From: Vulcanimicrobiota bacterium
GTDB lineage: Bacteria > Vulcanimicrobiota > Vulcanimicrobiia > Eremiobacterales > Eremiobacteraceae
NCBI GenBank assembly: GCA_013290125.1
Contig: JABCYQ010000019.1
Span: 1-57,118 of the forward strand
DNA length: 57,118 nt
Direction of reading: 5' to 3'
Shown here: one piece after another, positions 34,497-41,364 of the stretch
Layout of the letters: the number at the start of each line of letters is the position of its first letter
How positions within the stretch are numbered: position 1 is the stretch's first letter
The notes under the pieces: model-generated
The model's database searches: none
The model's input: the letters and a program-made list of their open reading frames with translations, nothing else
What the model was told of the DNA's origin: nothing
Program-made: the position numbers and the translations under genes

Positions 34497-35876
34497 ATGA
34501 CCGCCGTTAACGCCGCATCCGCAATTGCCGACGAACCGATCGTCGCGCTCAAACCGCCCGTCGGACCCGAAGCGTTCGAGTACAAGAACCTTCGCCAAGG
34601 CGAGTTCTGGCGGCACATCCCGGCCTACGAAGCCGTAGACGAGAAGACGTTCTTGGACCACATCTGGCAAGGCCGCCACTCGGTCAAGACGCCCGACGAA
34701 TTGTTGAGCACGATCCAAAAACTCGCGTCGCCCGATTTTATTGAGGACGCCAAGCGCGGCTTCATGCGCGCACCCATGCAGGTGCGCGTCTCTCCGTACA
34801 TGATCGCCCTCATCGATTGGAGCGATCCTTATCGCGATCCGATCCGCACGCAGTTCATCCCGCTCGCATCGCGCCTTCTGCCCGATCATCCGCAGTTGTC
34901 ACTCGACTCGCTGCACGAACAAGAAGATTCGCCGGTTCCGGGGCTGACGCATCGCTACGTCGACAAGGCGCTCTTCTTGCCGCTCAACGTCTGCCCCGTC
35001 TATTGCCGGTTCTGCACGCGCTCGTATGCCATCGGCGGCGATACGGAGACGGTCGAGAAAGCCGTGCTCGCGACCGACCCCAAGAAATGGGAGCGCGCGT
35101 TCAAGTACATCGAGTCGCGTCCGGAGCTGGAGGACATCGTCATCTCGGGCGGCGACACATATCAGCTATCCGCGAAGAGCCTGAAAGCTATCGGCGAACG
35201 CCTCTTGGCCATGCCGAACGTCCGGCGCATGCGCTTCGCCACTAAAGGGCCGGCGGTGATGCCGAGCAAGATCCTGACCGACGTCGCGTGGACCGACGCG
35301 CTCACGTCGATCGTCGACCAGGGGCGCAAACTCGGCAAAGACGTCATGCTGCACACGCATTTCAATTCGCCCAACGAGATCACGTGGGTCACCGACAAGG
35401 CGATGCGCCTGCTGTTCGAGCGCGGCGTCATGGTGCGCAACCAAAGCGTGCTCATCCGCGGCGTCAACGACGATACGCAGACCATGCAGCTGCTCGTCAA
35501 GCGGCTTGGCTACATGAACGTGCACCCCTACTACGTCTACATGCACGACATGGTGAAGGGCGTGGAAGACCTGCGAACGACGATACAGACCGCCGTCGAT
35601 ATCGAGAAGTTCGTCCGCGGTTCAACAGCCGGATTCAACACGCCGCTGTTCCTGTGCGACGCGCCGGGCGGCGGCGGCAAGCGGGATCTGCATAGCTATG
35701 AGTACTACGACCGCGAGAACGGCATCGCAGTGTACACGGCTCCGAGCGTCAAGCCGGGCAAGACGTTTCTCTACTTTGATCCGATCGACAAACTGCAGCC
35801 TGACGCGCAAGCTCGCTGGCGCGACGAAACAACGCAGCGCGAGATGATCGAAGCCGCCCGCGCAAAGGCGAGCTAA
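34497..35876 (+). CDS. kamA: L-lysine 2,3-aminomutase
   Basis: This radical SAM/PLP enzyme converts L-lysine to beta-lysine. The 459-residue protein has the cluster motif CPVYCRFC at about residue 166, SGGDTYQLS, and the PLP-lysine motif DAPGGGGK. The Asp of DAPGGGGK and an Asp in YVYMHDMVKG align with D330 and D293 of the Clostridium enzyme, which bind the substrate epsilon-amino group; glutamate 2,3-aminomutase lacks them. It is too long for EpmB. No acetyltransferase of the AblB type is adjacent, so beta-lysine may serve as an osmolyte precursor, a catabolic intermediate or a building block; this is open. Position after an Lrp regulator suggests amino-acid control. Confidence 0.9.
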   Translation: MTAVNAASAIADEPIVALKPPVGPEAFEYKNLRQGEFWRHIPAYEAVDEKTFLDHIWQGRHSVKTPDELLSTIQKLASPDFIEDAKRGFMRAPMQVRVSPYMIALIDWSDPYRDPIRTQFIPLASRLLPDHPQLSLDSLHEQEDSPVPGLTHRYVDKALFLPLNVCPVYCRFCTRSYAIGGDTETVEKAVLATDPKKWERAFKYIESRPELEDIVISGGDTYQLSAKSLKAIGERLLAMPNVRRMRFATKGPAVMPSKILTDVAWTDALTSIVDQGRKLGKDVMLHTHFNSPNEITWVTDKAMRLLFERGVMVRNQSVLIRGVNDDTQTMQLLVKRLGYMNVHPYYVYMHDMVKGVEDLRTTIQTAVDIEKFVRGSTAGFNTPLFLCDAPGGGGKRDLHSYEYYDRENGIAVYTAPSVKPGKTFLYFDPIDKLQPDAQARWRDETTQREMIEAARAKAS

Positions 35877-35910
35877 CTAACCTACACAAACGTACGTAAC
35901 CAAACGTCGT

Positions 35911-35952
35911 TTGAAGGGGCCGACTATGAAGGGGCCGACTTTATGTCGGCCC
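35911..35952. repeat. palindromic element: truncated copy plus full copy
   Basis: A partial copy (TTGAAGGGGCCGACTA, 35911-35926) is followed by a full one at 35927-35952 with core GGGCCGACTTTATGTCGGCC. The full copy is identical in reverse complement to the one at 36528-36553 over 26 bases. A second weak stem (GGGCAAGC/GCTCGCCC) follows near 35961. It lies between the convergent kamA and the gene at 35983. Confidence 0.9.
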
Positions 35953-35982
35953 TGTGTTTTTGGGCAAGCGATGCTCGCCCGA

Positions 35983-36537
35983 CTACGATTTCATGAATTG
36001 CGTGGGATCGTAGTTTGGACGCTTGGGACGCGGCTCGTCCTTCCACCAAGCGCTGTATTGCGCTAGCCAGTCGAAGTTCTCATAGATGAACGGATTACCG
36101 GCTAGCCGGCGCTGACGCTCGACAAACGGCTGGATCATCGCCCAACGTGTCCGGAGCAGCAATCCGACAGCATCCACGATAAGCGAGGCGTCGAGCACCT
36201 CACGACGCGCGAGGCACGCCACCGTCTCGATGAACTGAGCCACGACAAATAGGGCCCGCTCGTCATCGGAGCCCGGGAACTTCTCGCGCAGATCGGCATC
36301 CGTGGGATAGCGCTCGTTGACGCCGCGCAATTCGTGGAACGCGGTCACGATCTCGGGCGAGGAAAGTCGATCGATAGCCTCGATCAGAGCCAGTGCATTG
36401 CGCTCGTGCTCCATCTGTCGCGTCTGACGCGCCATCATCAACGTCGTGAATATGACGGCCGCGAGCGCGACCATGGTTGAGAGCAGCGGAAGGAGGACGT
36501 CGGCGGATATCAAGATTCGCAGACGTTGGGCCGACAT
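35983..36537 (-). CDS. single-pass membrane protein, DUF4760-like
   Basis: The 184-residue product has one N-terminal membrane helix (about residues 9-33) and a helical cytoplasmic domain with RQTRQMEHERNALALIEAIDRL, FVVAQFIETVACLARREVLDASL and a C-terminal FDWLAQYSAWWKDEPRP, a pattern seen in DUF4760-type proteins of unknown function. Its ATG lies inside a palindromic element, and an inverted identical element follows its stop, so the gene is bracketed by a 26-bp inverted repeat. It follows the response regulator on the same strand, 24 bases downstream. Confidence 0.65.
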   Translation of the reverse strand: MSAQRLRILISADVLLPLLSTMVALAAVIFTTLMMARQTRQMEHERNALALIEAIDRLSSPEIVTAFHELRGVNERYPTDADLREKFPGSDDERALFVVAQFIETVACLARREVLDASLIVDAVGLLLRTRWAMIQPFVERQRRLAGNPFIYENFDWLAQYSAWWKDEPRPKRPNYDPTQFMKS

Positions 36538-36553
36538 AAAGTCGGCCCCTTCA
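36528..36553. repeat. palindromic element, inverted relative to 35927
   Basis: GGGCCGAC, ATAAA and GTCGGCCCCTTCA at 36528-36553 are the exact reverse complement of 35927-35952. It begins 9 bases past the response-regulator stop on the minus strand and covers the start codon of the next gene. Confidence 0.9.
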
Positions 36554-36561
36554 TTCCCGAA

Positions 36562-37206
36562 CTAGATCAGGCCGCGGCGAAAAGCCTCGACCGCAGCCTG
36601 CGTCCGGTCGGCGACCGAAAGTTTTTCCAATATGTCGCGAATGTGGCCCTTCACGGTGCCGAGACCGATCGAAAGTTTGGCGGCGATCTCCGCGTTCGAC
36701 TTGCCTTCGGCGATCAGTTCCAAAACCTGCGTCTCGCGCTCCGTCAACGGCGAAAGCGTCGCTCGAGCGGGGACGAGTGGGCGCCCAAACCCGCGCAAGA
36801 CGACGTGGGCGACGAGGGGATCGAAATACACGCCGCCTTCGGCCGCGATCCGCACAGCATCCAGCACCCGTTCCGGGCGCGATGCCTTGAGACAGTACGC
36901 GTCGGCGCCGGCGGCTAGAGCGGCGATGACCTCATCTTCGAGGTCGTGCATGGTGAGGATCACGACATGCGTCTTCGGCAGCGCACGGCGGATGCGGCCG
37001 GTGAGCGCGATTCCGTCCTCGCCCGGCAAGCCGATGTCGATGACCGCTACGTCGGGTGCGACCGAGGTCGCCAACTCAAACCCGCTCGGGCCGTCGGCAG
37101 CTTCGCCGACGACCTCGAATGCGCTATCGCGCGAAAGCGCAGTCACTAAGCCGGCGCGCGTCAACGCGTGGTCTTCGACGACAATGACGCGAATGCGATC
37201 AGCCAT
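36562..37206 (-). CDS. NarL/LuxR-type response regulator
   Basis: The 214-residue protein has a receiver domain (VVEDHALTRAG, phospho-acceptor Asp in VAVIDIGLPGEDG, Lys in YCLKASRP) and a C-terminal LuxR helix-turn-helix (LTERETQVLELIAEGKSNAE then IGLGTVKGHIRDILEKLSV). The ATG at 37206 overlaps the kinase gene by 8 bases, so the two form a two-component pair. The known Kdp regulator KdpE is of the OmpR type, so this pairing with a KdpD-like kinase half is unusual. Targets are unknown; the nearby kdp operon is the obvious candidate. Confidence 0.92.
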   Translation of the reverse strand: MADRIRVIVVEDHALTRAGLVTALSRDSAFEVVGEAADGPSGFELATSVAPDVAVIDIGLPGEDGIALTGRIRRALPKTHVVILTMHDLEDEVIAALAAGADAYCLKASRPERVLDAVRIAAEGGVYFDPLVAHVVLRGFGRPLVPARATLSPLTERETQVLELIAEGKSNAEIAAKLSIGLGTVKGHIRDILEKLSVADRTQAAVEAFRRGLI

Positions 37207-38803
37207 GCGCCGCCTCATGCGAAAGCGGAAGAAGAACGCTAAAGCGGCTGCCCCGCGGCGTCGCCGGTTCATACGTCGCGCGACCGCCGTGACTCTCCGC
37301 GATTCGACGCACGATATACAAGCCGAGTCCTGACCCGGCCCCGTGGCGCGCGCCTGGCGAAAACCGCTGGAAGAGAGTCGCGCGCTGCGCCTCGGGGACG
37401 CCAAATCCATCGTCTTCGATCTGCAGCCTCCCTTGAGCGCCGTCATCCTTGACTGAAACGTTCACGTGCCCGCCGCTCTGTGTGGATGCGATGGCGTTTG
37501 CGAGAAGGTTTACGATCATGCGGCGCAGCTCGCTCTCGTCACCTGAGACAGGGCGCCCAAGTTCGCCCGCTGCCCGGATGACGGTCACGCCGTTGTCGCG
37601 AGCCAGCGGATCCAATTCGGCGACGACGTCGTCCGTCAGAGCTCCGAGGTTGATAAGCGTTCGCGACGGCGACTGTTCACCCGATTCGTACCGGGCGACC
37701 ATCAAGAGTGTCTCGGCGAGCCGTTGCAGTTCGTCGTTGGAGTCGACCGTGCGTCGCAAGATCTCGATGTACGCCGGGGGCAGCTCGCCGAACGCTCCAT
37801 CGAGCGCCTGGCGCATCGTCATCCGCGCGGCGGCAAGCGGCGTGCGCAGATCGTGCGAGAGCGCATAGACGATGTCGCGGATCACCTCGCTGCGCTCGAC
37901 CGCCGCGTCATTTGCCGCCTCGAGCTGTTCGTTCTTCGCGGCGAGCTCCATGAACAAGTCGGCTTGTGCGATGGCCGCCGCGGCCTCGTCGGCGAAGGTC
38001 TGGGCGACGACTGACGTCTCTGCATCGAACGGCTCTTCCGCGCTCTTGCGCAAGACGACGATCACGCCTTGCCGGTTGGCTTTGCCCCCAAGAGGTACGG
38101 CAATTCCGTATGCCGCGCCCAACGTATCGAGAGCGAATCGGCTCATCGGATCCGAGGCGTCGAGCACGGCGACCTGGCCTGACTCGCGCACGCGAGTCAG
38201 CATCGAAGCGAGCTCGGGAGCCGGCCGCGCGCGACGCAGGTCGACATCGCGCACACCGCTTTCGGCGAGATACTGTTCTTCGGCGAACGAACCCGCGCCG
38301 CGCGAGAAGACGACGGCCGCATCCGCCTGCATCACGCGTAGAGATTCGCGCGCGATCGCGCGCAACACGATCTCGCGATTGACCGAATTGCGCATGACTT
38401 CGAACGACTCGCGCAGCGTCCGTTCGCGCTGGACCTGCCGTTGCCGGACCTCGATCTCGGCGACCGAGCGCGCGGCGCGCTGCGTTCCGATGCTGAGGGC
38501 GCCGACGAGAATGCACGACATCGCCGCCAGCACCCGATTCTCTACGGCGATCCGGTCCCAATGCCCCTCGTGATACGCGTTATACCAGCCGGCGACCGCG
38601 TTTGCGGCAAGCGCGGCGACGACGACGCGGATAGTGAGGCGCCGATCGAACGCGAAGCTCGTGAGCGCGATCGGCGCGTTCAATAAAATGGCCGCGATGA
38701 ACAGCTGCGGCGTGAACATGTCGATCGCAAACGCCGCCAATAACAACGCAGCGCATGCGATCGGGATGTATTGCGGCTTCAACGCCGAGCAGGTTCTGTG
38801 CAC
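37199..38803 (-). CDS. sensor histidine kinase resembling the C-terminal half of KdpD
   Basis: The 534-residue kinase has four membrane helices packed in the first 107 residues (about 12-29, 33-52, 58-74, 90-107), a GAF-like domain (about 140-285), HisKA with the phosphorylated His in ALSHDLRTPL and a HATPase domain with DDGFGVPE and GSGLGLYIVRRI. This is the order found after the KdpD and USP domains in KdpD, but those two domains are absent here. They occur, duplicated, in the divergent gene starting 53 bases away. It uses HisKA rather than HisKA_3 while its partner regulator is NarL-type. The start is GTG. Confidence 0.88.
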   Translation of the reverse strand: MHRTCSALKPQYIPIACAALLLAAFAIDMFTPQLFIAAILLNAPIALTSFAFDRRLTIRVVVAALAANAVAGWYNAYHEGHWDRIAVENRVLAAMSCILVGALSIGTQRAARSVAEIEVRQRQVQRERTLRESFEVMRNSVNREIVLRAIARESLRVMQADAAVVFSRGAGSFAEEQYLAESGVRDVDLRRARPAPELASMLTRVRESGQVAVLDASDPMSRFALDTLGAAYGIAVPLGGKANRQGVIVVLRKSAEEPFDAETSVVAQTFADEAAAAIAQADLFMELAAKNEQLEAANDAAVERSEVIRDIVYALSHDLRTPLAAARMTMRQALDGAFGELPPAYIEILRRTVDSNDELQRLAETLLMVARYESGEQSPSRTLINLGALTDDVVAELDPLARDNGVTVIRAAGELGRPVSGDESELRRMIVNLLANAIASTQSGGHVNVSVKDDGAQGRLQIEDDGFGVPEAQRATLFQRFSPGARHGAGSGLGLYIVRRIAESHGGRATYEPATPRGSRFSVLLPLSHEAAHG

Positions 38804-38856
38804 GCTTTGCAGCGGCCTCCGGGGGAGCGTCGCTGCCGCGCGCGAACGATTGAAGC

Positions 38857-40965
38857 GTGGAACGTGAATCCGTTCGCGACAAGCCGGAACTGCTCTTACG
38901 ACAGTTGGCTTCGTCGACGCGGTTGACGGTGTATCTGTCCGCCGCGTCCGGAAGCGGCAAGACGCGCCGGCTCTTGACTGAAGCGCGCGAGTTGTCCGCG
39001 CGCGGCGTCCGCGTGCTCATCGGTTGGATCGAAACCAAGGATAGGCCGAATCTCGCGGAGCTCTGCGATGGATTAGGGAAATTGCCGCCGCGCAACGTCG
39101 AGATCGGCGGTGGAAGATTTGCGGACTTCGATCTCGCCGCTGCCTTAGCTGCGAAGCCGGACGTCATCGTGCTCGACGAGTTGCCGCACACGAACATCCC
39201 TGGCTCGCTCTACGCGAAACGATGGCAAGACGCAAACGCACTGCGAGCCGCCGGGATCAGCGTGATGACCGCGTTCAACGTGCAGCATCTTGAATCGGTC
39301 GCGCCGACCGCCGAACGATTGCTCGGGTTCCCGATCCGGGAGATCATCCCCGATTCGTTCCTTTCGGGCGCCGATGAAGTGATCGCGCTCGACGTTTCGC
39401 CGGAGCAGCTCGCCGAACGCGTGCGGGCCGGCTTAATCGTCCGCCCGGAAGACGCGGACGCGGCGCTCTCAGGTCCGTTCCGGCCGGCAACGCTGCGCGC
39501 ACTGCGCGAACTCCTCATGCGGACGATCGACGAACTGACGATCCCCGCCGTTGAGGCTAGACGAGTTTCTACCGCGGTCTTGTTCGCCCCAAGCGGAGCC
39601 GACGTGCAACGCGTGATTCGCCGCGCTTCAGAAGTCGCGAACGCGCTGGACCTCGCGCTCGAAGTCGCCGTCGAACGACAATCCGAGAACGATGGCGTGC
39701 AACGAACCGTCCGCGAGGCGGGAGCGCAGTTCATCGCATGGCCGCGAACACCTGACGGTCGCCCGACCGATGCCGTCAGCGCGTCGCTCGTCGTCGTGCC
39801 GCATGGGCTGTTGGCGGATCGGTTGGTTGCGGGTGCTATCGATCGCGACATCTTCGTCGTGGGGCAAGAACCGACTGTGGCTCAGTCGTCCGCGTTCGAT
39901 ATCCATCCGCTTGCGCAGACGGCGGGTGATCGGATGCGCGTCGGGTACGGCCGGCTTACGATCTATCTTGGCGCGAGCGCGGGCTGCGGCAAGACGTATT
40001 CGATGCTCGATCGCGCGCACGAACTCGCTGCCGCGGGCGTGGATGTGGTTGGCGCGTTCGTAGAAACCCACGGCCGCAAAGAGACGGCTGCCCTTATACC
40101 CGGTCTCGAGATGCTGCCCCGCAAGAGCATCGAGTCCGGAGGCATCCGCCGCGAAGAGCTCGATGTGGACGCTTTGCTCAAGCGGATGCCCACAGTGGCG
40201 CTCATCGACGAACTCGCGCACACAAACGCGCCCGGTAGCATCTTCTCCAAGCGATACGAGGACGTGCTCAGCGTCCTGCGCTCGGGCATCTCTGTGGTGA
40301 CAACGCTGAACATCCAACACCTTGAAGGCTTGGGTGAAGCCGTGGCGCGACTGACCGGCGTGCGCGTTCGCGAAACTCTGCCCGACCGCATCCTGGATCT
40401 CGCAGACGAGGTCATCTTCATCGATTGTCCGCCCGATCTGCTGCGCGAGCGCTTGCGCGCTGGAAAGATCTATCCGCCCGACCGGATCGATCGCGCGCTC
40501 AGCAATTTCTTCAGGCCCGAGAATCTTGCCGCTCTACGGGAACTTGCGCTGCGCGAGTCGATTCGCGCGCGCGGCAAACGGCCGGGCCAATCGGCTATCG
40601 TCAGGCTAATCGTGGGCGTCGCCGACAGGGAGCGCGATGGCTCGCTCATCCGCCGGTGCGCTGCGCTTGCCGGCCGGCTCGAGGTGGGATTCTCCGTCGC
40701 CCACGTGGCGCGCAATGCTGGGCACGCGTCGGACGCATTGACGGAGCTGCGGACACTGTGCCGCGATCTTCGGGGCCGCTGGGTGCAGCAGACCGCGGAC
40801 GATACAGCGCGAGGGCTCATCGAAGCTGCGGCCGCCGACGGCGCGACGACGATCATGATCGAGGGAGCGAGAACGCGACCGAAGCTGTTCAGCGGCCCTT
40901 CTTTTGCGCGCCGACTTCTAAAAGCCGGCGTACAAGACATGTTGGTCTTAACCGCTCCGCTTTAG
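38857..40965 (+). CDS. tandem KdpD N-terminal/USP protein without a kinase domain
   Basis: The 702-residue cytoplasmic protein has two complete KdpD-type sensory modules in a row. Module 1 has Walker A at residues 28-36 (AASGSGKT), DELPHTNIPGS at 107-117 and a USP-like domain at about 238-337. Module 2 has Walker A at 372-380 (GASAGCGKT), DELAHTNAPGS at 451-461 and a USP-like domain at about 595-700. No membrane helix or kinase follows. In KdpD this region binds ATP and tunes kinase output. Module 2 is near the KdpD consensus while module 1 has drifted. The SxS...FTAxY cyclic-di-AMP motif known from S. aureus KdpD is not seen in either USP. The start is GTG. Confidence 0.9.
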   Translation: MERESVRDKPELLLRQLASSTRLTVYLSAASGSGKTRRLLTEARELSARGVRVLIGWIETKDRPNLAELCDGLGKLPPRNVEIGGGRFADFDLAAALAAKPDVIVLDELPHTNIPGSLYAKRWQDANALRAAGISVMTAFNVQHLESVAPTAERLLGFPIREIIPDSFLSGADEVIALDVSPEQLAERVRAGLIVRPEDADAALSGPFRPATLRALRELLMRTIDELTIPAVEARRVSTAVLFAPSGADVQRVIRRASEVANALDLALEVAVERQSENDGVQRTVREAGAQFIAWPRTPDGRPTDAVSASLVVVPHGLLADRLVAGAIDRDIFVVGQEPTVAQSSAFDIHPLAQTAGDRMRVGYGRLTIYLGASAGCGKTYSMLDRAHELAAAGVDVVGAFVETHGRKETAALIPGLEMLPRKSIESGGIRREELDVDALLKRMPTVALIDELAHTNAPGSIFSKRYEDVLSVLRSGISVVTTLNIQHLEGLGEAVARLTGVRVRETLPDRILDLADEVIFIDCPPDLLRERLRAGKIYPPDRIDRALSNFFRPENLAALRELALRESIRARGKRPGQSAIVRLIVGVADRERDGSLIRRCAALAGRLEVGFSVAHVARNAGHASDALTELRTLCRDLRGRWVQQTADDTARGLIEAAAADGATTIMIEGARTRPKLFSGPSFARRLLKAGVQDMLVLTAPL

Positions 40966-40967
40966 AT

Positions 40968-41065
40968 CTGAAGGGCGCTAGTCGGCCCACGTTATATCTG
41001 GCTGGGCCGACTAGCGTCGGCCCCTTCAGGATCGCCCGCCCCTTCAGGATCGCCGGCCCCTTCAG
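40968..41065. repeat. cluster of palindromic elements before the kdp operon
   Basis: A direct copy (40968-40988) and an inverted full copy (41004-41029) flank GTTATATCTGGCT. Two further 18-base partial units follow (about 41030-41047 and 41048-41065), each ending in CCCCTTCAGG. The cluster begins 3 bases after the stop of the tandem KdpD gene and probably ends its transcript. Confidence 0.85.
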
Positions 41066-41123
41066 GTTCGTAGAAGTTGCCCATTTGTCGAATCGTGTCC
41101 GGTCGGACTATCCGTTCGGCGGC

Positions 41124-41152
41124 TTGTGGGCGTTGCAGTGCAAGCGTAGGAT
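41124..41152 (+). promoter_or_regulatory. possible kdp promoter
   Basis: TTGTGG at 41124-41129 and TAGGAT at 41147-41152 are 17 bases apart. Transcription would start about 41159, just before GGAGGAGGG (41165-41173), the ribosome binding site of the first small gene. No obvious direct repeats for a regulator were seen. Confidence 0.45.
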
Positions 41153-41179
41153 AAGTATGCGCCCGGAGGAGGGCGATCT

Positions 41180-41263
41180 ATGCTCGACTTGATTCTCCTT
41201 GTCATCACCGTAGTGGGTTTCCTCATGCTCGACCGCTACGCAGCCGCGTGCGAGCGGCTTTGA
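41180..41263 (+). CDS. 27-residue single-helix peptide leading the kdp operon
   Basis: The ATG at 41180 follows GGAGGAGGG with 6 bases between and encodes MLDLILLVITVVGFLMLDRY plus AAACERL. It is one membrane helix with a short charged tail. It stops one base before kdpF. Small helices of this form, ending in an arginine/cysteine-containing tail, occur at the head of kdp operons in other phyla as I recall, so it is likely a real subunit or accessory peptide. No function is established. Confidence 0.7.
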   Translation: MLDLILLVITVVGFLMLDRYAAACERL

Positions 41264-41264
41264 C

Positions 41265-41351
41265 ATGATCGATCAAATCATCGGACTGATACTCTCGATC
41301 CTCGCGCTCGGCTACCTCGTGTACGCCATGTTGCGCCCGGAGAAATTCTAG
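41265..41351 (+). CDS. kdpF: potassium-transporting ATPase small subunit
   Basis: The 28-residue peptide MIDQIIGLILSILALGYLVY plus AMLRPEKF is one hydrophobic helix ending in LRPE(K/R)F, the KdpF signature. KdpF stabilises the KdpABC complex in the inner membrane. It lies 13 bases before kdpA. Confidence 0.92.
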   Translation: MIDQIIGLILSILALGYLVYAMLRPEKF

Positions 41352-41364
41352 TGAGCGATAACGA

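Noticed and set aside
38857-40965. Assembly duplication as the cause of the two KdpD modules
   Set aside because: The two halves differ strongly in DNA and protein sequence, so they are an old duplication, not a misassembly.
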